Origin: Candidatus Nitrosopelagicus sp.
GTDB taxonomy: Archaea > Thermoproteota > Nitrososphaeria > Nitrososphaerales > Nitrosopumilaceae
NCBI GenBank assembly: GCA_028344575.1
Contig: JAOMBO010000002.1
Location: 105,233 to 169,232, forward strand
DNA: 64,000 bases
Direction: 5' to 3'
In this document: positions 59,414 to 64,000 of the stretch, piece after piece
How the letters are laid out: the number at the start of each line of letters is the position of its first letter
How positions within the stretch are numbered: the first letter of the stretch is position 1
Notes under the pieces: model-generated
What the model was told of the DNA's origin: nothing
The model's input: the letters and a program-made list of their open reading frames with translations, nothing else
Databases searched by the model: none
Position numbers and translations under genes: made by a program

Positions 59414-61156
59414 ATGGCAGAAGAAATTAGTGAGATTTCAGTTGGGCAATTTGATACAGTATCACAGTTGATCGCATCATCAGTATCTTTGCAATTAGCG
59501 GTAATTGGATTGATAATTGGAATTATTGTAATTAGTGTAGTTTATCGAAAATTTTCATTTTGGATTAAAACTCAAAAATTCAACCATACAAGACCACACG
59601 TTGCAAGATTTGCAAGAAAAATAATTTTACCATTTTTGGCGATTGCTTTAATTTCATCTGTAAACATGTACATTCAAGTTTTTGAATTATTTGATGAAGA
59701 GTCAACAGTAATCCAAATAGAAGGAGAGCTAGCACCTAGTGAAATTTTTGCAAAAATGTTAAACACATTGAACATTTTGGTTATAGGATATACAATTTCA
59801 CAATTAGTTCCAATAGCATTAACAAAACGTGATAGTTCACGTCTTGAACGTGAAGATTTTGAAGCCTGGAGAGAAATGAGAGGATTTCCAGATGATGCTG
59901 ACGATTTATTTCATAAATTATACAAATGGATTCCACCAAAACAAAAACCAGATGATCTAACTGAAGAAGAATTCAATAGTTATTTGCAAACTGACGAAGG
60001 AATACAATACTTAGAGAACTTTCGGACATCAAGGGGAGCCCCAATTGGAAGTTATGAAAAAAATTCTAAAGAACCTTACGAAAAATGGAAAAAATCTGAA
60101 CGACAAAAATATCAATTATACTTTGAAGCTTGTGTAACAGGAAAGAATGTATCTGGAAGGAAATTATTTCCAGGCGTATTACCTGAGGAGATTTATCCTA
60201 TAGATATCTGGAGAGAACAAAAAAGAAATTCAGGTTTTGAATCGATAATTTCAGGAAACAAACCACCAGGACACTCACGTAAACAAAAAGAAGGAGTTCC
60301 AAAATCTGCAAAACAGGTTTTACCAATTTTAATTTTTGTTGGAGTATTAGTTGGAGTAGTATCGTGGTGGGAAGTAGATTTGATAGTGCTAGCAACTGCA
60401 ACAGGAGGACTTGCTTTTGGTGTTGGATTAGCATTAAAAGAAACATTAGAGAATTACTTTTCGTATATTCTTATCAGAAAAGACAAGGTTGTCAAAGAAG
60501 GAGACAGAATACAATTACAAAGTGGATATAATGGATATGTACATAAAATTACACCAAGAGTGACATACATTCGTCATGGATTAAATGAATCAGTCGCAAT
60601 AATTCCTACACGACAATTAGTTAGCGCAGAAATAATTAATTATACAAAAGAAATCAAACTTGTTCCTGCAGTAGTAAATGTAGGTGTTTCATATCTGAAT
60701 AACCCAAGGCAAGTTACATCAATTCTGGTCAAAGTTGGGAAACGTGCTATGATTGAAGCTACAGATGCAAGAGGAAGACATCTTGTAAGACAAAATAGAT
60801 GTCCATATCTTGAAGAAAACAAACCTAGCTGTGGATGTGACAAAGATATTCATGTGGATGTAACACAACCAGTTGTACGATTTGATAAGTTCAATGATTC
60901 ATCTTTGGATTTTTCAATGTGGGTTTACGTAAGAGATTATGGTGCACAATTCAAGACAAAAAGCGATATGCGTCTGATTATGTACGAAGAGTTCAAGAAA
61001 TATGATATTAGAATACCATGGCCAATACGTACAGTTTACCAAGGTGATGAAAAACGTGAAGAACAGGAAATTAATCAACTAGATTCCAAGCGTAATGAAG
61101 TGATGGACGAGTATGGATTAGGTGATTTAGGTCGTGGTGAAGCAGGAGATGAATAG
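59414..61156 (+). CDS. MscS-family mechanosensitive channel with large insertion
   Basis: A 580-residue channel. Helices at about 26-44, 69-88 and 112-135 are followed by a hydrophilic insertion of about 160 residues (140-300), then a further helix (about 302-322). The MscS pore helix follows (ATATGGLAFGVGLALKETLE) with the beta domain. A Cys cluster, C463, C473 and C475 in RCPYLEENKPSCGCD, sits in the cytoplasmic vestibule region. MscS channels release osmolytes on osmotic downshock. The insertion and the Cys cluster are not normal for the family. Confidence 0.9.
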   Translation: MAEEISEISVGQFDTVSQLIASSVSLQLAVIGLIIGIIVISVVYRKFSFWIKTQKFNHTRPHVARFARKIILPFLAIALISSVNMYIQVFELFDEESTVIQIEGELAPSEIFAKMLNTLNILVIGYTISQLVPIALTKRDSSRLEREDFEAWREMRGFPDDADDLFHKLYKWIPPKQKPDDLTEEEFNSYLQTDEGIQYLENFRTSRGAPIGSYEKNSKEPYEKWKKSERQKYQLYFEACVTGKNVSGRKLFPGVLPEEIYPIDIWREQKRNSGFESIISGNKPPGHSRKQKEGVPKSAKQVLPILIFVGVLVGVVSWWEVDLIVLATATGGLAFGVGLALKETLENYFSYILIRKDKVVKEGDRIQLQSGYNGYVHKITPRVTYIRHGLNESVAIIPTRQLVSAEIINYTKEIKLVPAVVNVGVSYLNNPRQVTSILVKVGKRAMIEATDARGRHLVRQNRCPYLEENKPSCGCDKDIHVDVTQPVVRFDKFNDSSLDFSMWVYVRDYGAQFKTKSDMRLIMYEEFKKYDIRIPWPIRTVYQGDEKREEQEINQLDSKRNEVMDEYGLGDLGRGEAGDE

Positions 61157-61193
61157 TAATGATTAATTTATTTGAAAAAATTCAAAACAAATA

Positions 61194-61805
61194 TTGAAAG
61201 ATATTATTAAGTTCATTTTAAAAAATTCAATAATTTTTGCAATAGTCTCATTTGCATTTTCAATGATTGGTGCCTTCTTTCCTGAAAGTGAATTCACAGT
61301 TGTGATTGGAAATCCGCTTGTAGTGAGTAGCGTTACGTATGAACATGTGATGGGTCACATTTTTTGGGGTGCAGTAATTGGATTGGGAACTCTAAGTATT
61401 AGATACATCATTCTAGGTGGAAGTTTTGCAATTTTCTTAGATTCGGATCATTTACTACAATTTTTGGATATAGAGTTAGTTTCAAGAATGAGTCATTCAA
61501 TTCCATTTGCAGTAATTGTGTCTATAGTATTTTTTGTAATTCTACGAGGAAAAGATATCAGAATGTGTGCTGTTGCATTTGGTGCAGTTTTATCACACAT
61601 TGCATTTGATATTTTCTTAGCAGATGTTTTACTTAATTCAGACACAGAATTTCCATTATTTTCACCATTTACATTTGAAACAGTATCATTACAGGGATTA
61701 GATTGGCTTGTAGTACAGATTATCGGAGTTAGCATAGTGGGAATTACAAGTTATCTGTATAAAAGAAAAGAAATTCAACTCAAAAACAATCTTACGAAAA
61801 CTTAA
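61194..61805 (+). CDS. YdjM/DUF457-like membrane metal-dependent hydrolase
   Basis: A 203-residue membrane protein with about six helices. Acidic/His clusters are in LDSDHLLQF, MSHSIPF and LSHIAFDIF, in the same order as the metal-binding motifs of the YdjM/LexA-binding membrane hydrolase family. The function of that family is poorly defined. The TTG start at 61194 lies 37 bases after the MscS stop on the same strand. Confidence 0.72.
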   Translation: MKDIIKFILKNSIIFAIVSFAFSMIGAFFPESEFTVVIGNPLVVSSVTYEHVMGHIFWGAVIGLGTLSIRYIILGGSFAIFLDSDHLLQFLDIELVSRMSHSIPFAVIVSIVFFVILRGKDIRMCAVAFGAVLSHIAFDIFLADVLLNSDTEFPLFSPFTFETVSLQGLDWLVVQIIGVSIVGITSYLYKRKEIQLKNNLTKT

Positions 61806-61830
61806 GAATCCGTTTTGATTCGTTGATTTA

Positions 61831-62706
61831 ATGGTAAAATTTACTGTAATTGGAGGAAATTCATCATCAGATTTAGCAAGAAAAATTGCTGGAAAATTGA
61901 AAGCCACATATATCAAAACTGAAAAGAAAACTTTTCCCGATGGAGAAAGTAAGATAACAATTAATCAAATCCCAAAAAAGAATATAGTGATAGTTGTTCA
62001 ATCAACTAATCCGCCAGTTGATTCAAATCTTTTAGAATTATTGAGTATTGTTTCAAAAGTACAAAAATTTTCTTCAAAAGTTTACGCAGTGATTCCTTAC
62101 ATGGGATATGCAAGACAAGATAGAGAATTTCTTGGTGGGGAGATAATCACTATCGGCGTAGTTGGAAAATTACTCAAAGCAGCAGGTGTAAAAAAAATTC
62201 TTACAGTTGATATTCATAGTAAATTAGCATTAAAAGAATTGAAAATTCCATCAGAAAATGTATCTGCAATGGAAGTATTGGTTAAACATTTTAAGAAAAT
62301 GAAAATGAAAGATCCATTAGTTGTATCTCCAGATTTAGGAGGTAAAGAAAGAGCTGAAAAATTTTCTAATCTTTTGAAAACAGATTTCATTGCATTGAAA
62401 AAACATAGAGACAGAAAAACTGGAAAAGTGAATATTCTTTCTGGTAAAGTTGATGTGAAAAATAGAGATTTAATTTTAGTAGACGACATAGTAAGTACTG
62501 GAGGAAGTATTGTCAAAGCAACTCAATTTTTAAAGAAACAAAAATGCAGACGTGTTTTTGTTGCTTGTACTCATGCATTATTAATCAATGAAGCCACAAA
62601 AAAGATCAAAAATGCAGGTGTTACTCAGATCATTAGTACAAATACGATACCTGGGGAATCAGCAAAGGTAGATGTATCAAAAGTTATTTCTGATGCATTG
62701 AGATGA
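61831..62706 (+). CDS. prs: Ribose-phosphate pyrophosphokinase
   Basis: A 291-residue PRPP synthase. It shows FPDGESKITINQIPKKN, the GYARQDREF flexible loop, and the PRPP-binding LVDDIVSTGGSIVKA near residue 210-225. It makes PRPP from ribose-5-phosphate and ATP for nucleotides, histidine and NAD. It is followed after 10 bases by RNase Z. Confidence 0.95.
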   Translation: MVKFTVIGGNSSSDLARKIAGKLKATYIKTEKKTFPDGESKITINQIPKKNIVIVVQSTNPPVDSNLLELLSIVSKVQKFSSKVYAVIPYMGYARQDREFLGGEIITIGVVGKLLKAAGVKKILTVDIHSKLALKELKIPSENVSAMEVLVKHFKKMKMKDPLVVSPDLGGKERAEKFSNLLKTDFIALKKHRDRKTGKVNILSGKVDVKNRDLILVDDIVSTGGSIVKATQFLKKQKCRRVFVACTHALLINEATKKIKNAGVTQIISTNTIPGESAKVDVSKVISDALR

Positions 62707-62716
62707 AAATAATATT

Positions 62717-63613
62717 ATGAAAATAGTTTATCTCGGAACATCAGCTGCTGCACCAACAATTGAACGTTCACTAACATGTATTTGCCTCGTTCGTGAAAAT
62801 GAAGTTTTAATGTTTGATGCAGGAGAGGGAGCCCAAGTTGCATATTTGAAAGCCGGCTTACCATGGAATAAAAAAATGAGAATATTTGTCACGCATCTTC
62901 ATGGAGATCATTGTTTAGGTGTCTTAGGCCTTCTACAAACCATGTCATTACAAAAAAGAACAGAAGCTATTGAGATTTACGGTCCAGCTGGAATTGAAGA
63001 ATTCATTACTGCAAATATCAAAGTATTGAATTTTGGATTACCATTTCCTGTTTTTATAACAATTGTAAATGAAGGCAATATTGTTAACGAAAAAGATTAT
63101 CAGATAAATTGTTGTGAAGCACAGCATGGAATTAGCGCGTATTCATATTGTTTTGAAGAAAATGAAAGAACTGGTGTATTCTATCCAGAAAAAGCAAAAG
63201 AGTTAGGAATTCCTGAGGGAAAATTATGGCAGGAGTTACAAAATGGAAATTCCATAGAAGTGGAAGGTAAGAAAATCAACTCAGTACAAGTAACAGGTGA
63301 AAAAAGACCGGGTAAGAAAATTGGAATTTCAGGTGATACACGTCCTACTAAAAAATTACAGACGTTTTTCAAAAATAGTGACTACATGAGCTTTGATTGT
63401 ACATTTTCATATGAACTAAAAGATAGAGCAATTGAGACAAATCATTCAACTGCAAAAGAAGCAGCAGAATTAGCAAAAAATGCAAATGTGAAAAATCTCA
63501 TTTTAACACACTTTTCAGCAAGATATAATGACGAATCAATTTTGCTAAATGAAGCAAAACAGATTCATGAGTCAGTTATAGCTGCAAAAGATCTACTTGA
63601 AATTGAAATTTAG
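62717..63613 (+). CDS. rnz: Ribonuclease Z
   Basis: A 298-residue metallo-beta-lactamase-fold endonuclease that cuts tRNA 3' trailers. Motif II HLHGDHCLG, and later metal ligands in ISGDTRPTKK and LTHFSARY, match RNase Z. Because the tRNAs here do not encode CCA, this processing step is required. It overlaps nothing and is transcribed with prs. Confidence 0.95.
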   Translation: MKIVYLGTSAAAPTIERSLTCICLVRENEVLMFDAGEGAQVAYLKAGLPWNKKMRIFVTHLHGDHCLGVLGLLQTMSLQKRTEAIEIYGPAGIEEFITANIKVLNFGLPFPVFITIVNEGNIVNEKDYQINCCEAQHGISAYSYCFEENERTGVFYPEKAKELGIPEGKLWQELQNGNSIEVEGKKINSVQVTGEKRPGKKIGISGDTRPTKKLQTFFKNSDYMSFDCTFSYELKDRAIETNHSTAKEAAELAKNANVKNLILTHFSARYNDESILLNEAKQIHESVIAAKDLLEIEI

Positions 63614-63614
63614 A

Positions 63615-63902
63615 TTATTCATCAAATTTTAGAAAGTCAATCTCAGGGATTTCTGTTTCATCAATGGTATTTTCAACTTGACCTGCAACATCTACTACTG
63701 TATCTCCTGCCTTTAATCCAACATCATACAACGTATCACCGACTTGGCTTGTATGTTGATTGTATTCCTTAATGTTAGTGGCATCTGCAACTAATGCATC
63801 AAGAACTAATGTACCTGCAGGAAATTGACTCATTGTTTCAGGTAAGAATAAAATTCCACCAGCTATCAATACTGCACCAATTATTGCTAATTGTATTTTC
63901 AT
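63615..63902 (-). CDS. Small exported or membrane-anchored protein, function unknown
   Basis: A 95-residue protein with an N-terminal helix (about 4-22, LAIIGAVLIAGGILFLP) serving as signal or anchor, then a hydrophilic, acidic mature part (TSQVGDTLYDVGLKAGDTVV) ending DFLKFDE. No family recognised. Its stop is one base from that of RNase Z, convergent. Confidence 0.75.
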   Translation of the reverse strand: MKIQLAIIGAVLIAGGILFLPETMSQFPAGTLVLDALVADATNIKEYNQHTSQVGDTLYDVGLKAGDTVVDVAGQVENTIDETEIPEIDFLKFDE

Positions 63903-64000
63903 AACAAATGCTGTAAAAATCGATTTTTCATAACTGAGCTAAAAAAAAGCTCTCAAAATGGATAGAAATAGCTAGTTGTCTAATTTGTGATAGAATCAAT

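Noticed and set aside
63936..63952. Short hairpin GAGCT-A7-AGCTC near the right edge
   Set aside because: Arms of only five bases with an A-run loop; its neighbour gene begins rather than ends here, and the flank is cut off by the window edge.
1..64000. Mobile elements, prophage, integrase or attachment sites
   Set aside because: I see no transposase, integrase, terminal inverted repeats or direct duplications beside the tRNA genes.

Overview
The window reads as a stretch of chromosome from a marine ammonia-oxidising archaeon close to Nitrosopumilus or Nitrosarchaeum (Nitrososphaerota, formerly Thaumarchaeota). The domain is certain. The window carries both subunits of archaeal DNA polymerase D, Orc1/Cdc6, PCNA, a GINS-type protein, TFB, TFS, RpoL, a thermosome, a beta proteasome subunit, the termination RNase aCPSF1, and two enzymes of archaeal ether-lipid synthesis (glycerol-1-phosphate dehydrogenase and GGGP synthase). 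The lineage is inferred from the AT-rich base composition (about one third GC by eye), many TTG starts, cobalamin genes that include a BluB-like enzyme, secreted proteins with paired tryptophan-rich repeats, and the overall gene set. No amo, urease or 3-hydroxypropionate/4-hydroxybutyrate marker genes lie in the window.

Layout. 1-3.8 kb: a CoA operon (panB end, coaBC), a methyltransferase, an M24 peptidase and SepF. 3.8-6.4 kb: psmB and aCPSF1, an RNA and protein turnover pair. 6.5-11 kb: G1P dehydrogenase, FKBP, a class V aminotransferase, NadM, a CopD-like membrane protein and tRNA-Val. 11.2-19.5 kb: BluB, tRNA-Arg, a flavin reductase, secreted proteins, a cyclophilin, a PfkB kinase, an all-alpha dUTPase-like protein and a membrane-protein/regulator cluster. 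19.5-26.7 kb: TyrRS, then a convergent operon rpoL-tfs-pcn-aspartokinase-cbiH, tandem 50-residue paralogues, a phosphatase and ferredoxin. 26.7-34.2 kb: a cysteine-desulfurase-like enzyme, zinc microproteins, a duplicated Cys4/RGG protein, Hsp20, a cation/H+ antiporter and TFB. 34.3-44 kb: two large secreted proteins, a CbiE-HEPN-AN1 cluster, GINS, glutamine synthetase and thermosome. 44-54.8 kb: SHMT, PolD large subunit, GGGP synthase, three small regulatory genes, a probable replication origin, Orc1/Cdc6 and PolD small subunit. 54.8-64 kb: a SpoIIM-like protein, an SDR, an unusual kinase-like/AlkA fusion, a lysine-2,3-aminomutase-like enzyme, an MscS channel, Prs and RNase Z.

The most informative region is 51.4-51.9 kb, a gene-free stretch with two near-identical direct origin-recognition-box-like repeats, an inverted third copy, a cluster of GTTAAC palindromes and an AT-rich tract, directly upstream of orc1/cdc6 and between the PolD genes. 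I see no CRISPR array, insertion sequence, integrase, rRNA or prophage. No single cassette looks like a wholly new defence or metabolic system. The best leads are the origin with its flanking regulators, the three-part fusion protein, the RGG/zinc-ribbon duplication and the group of zinc microproteins, several of which are too short for routine gene calling.
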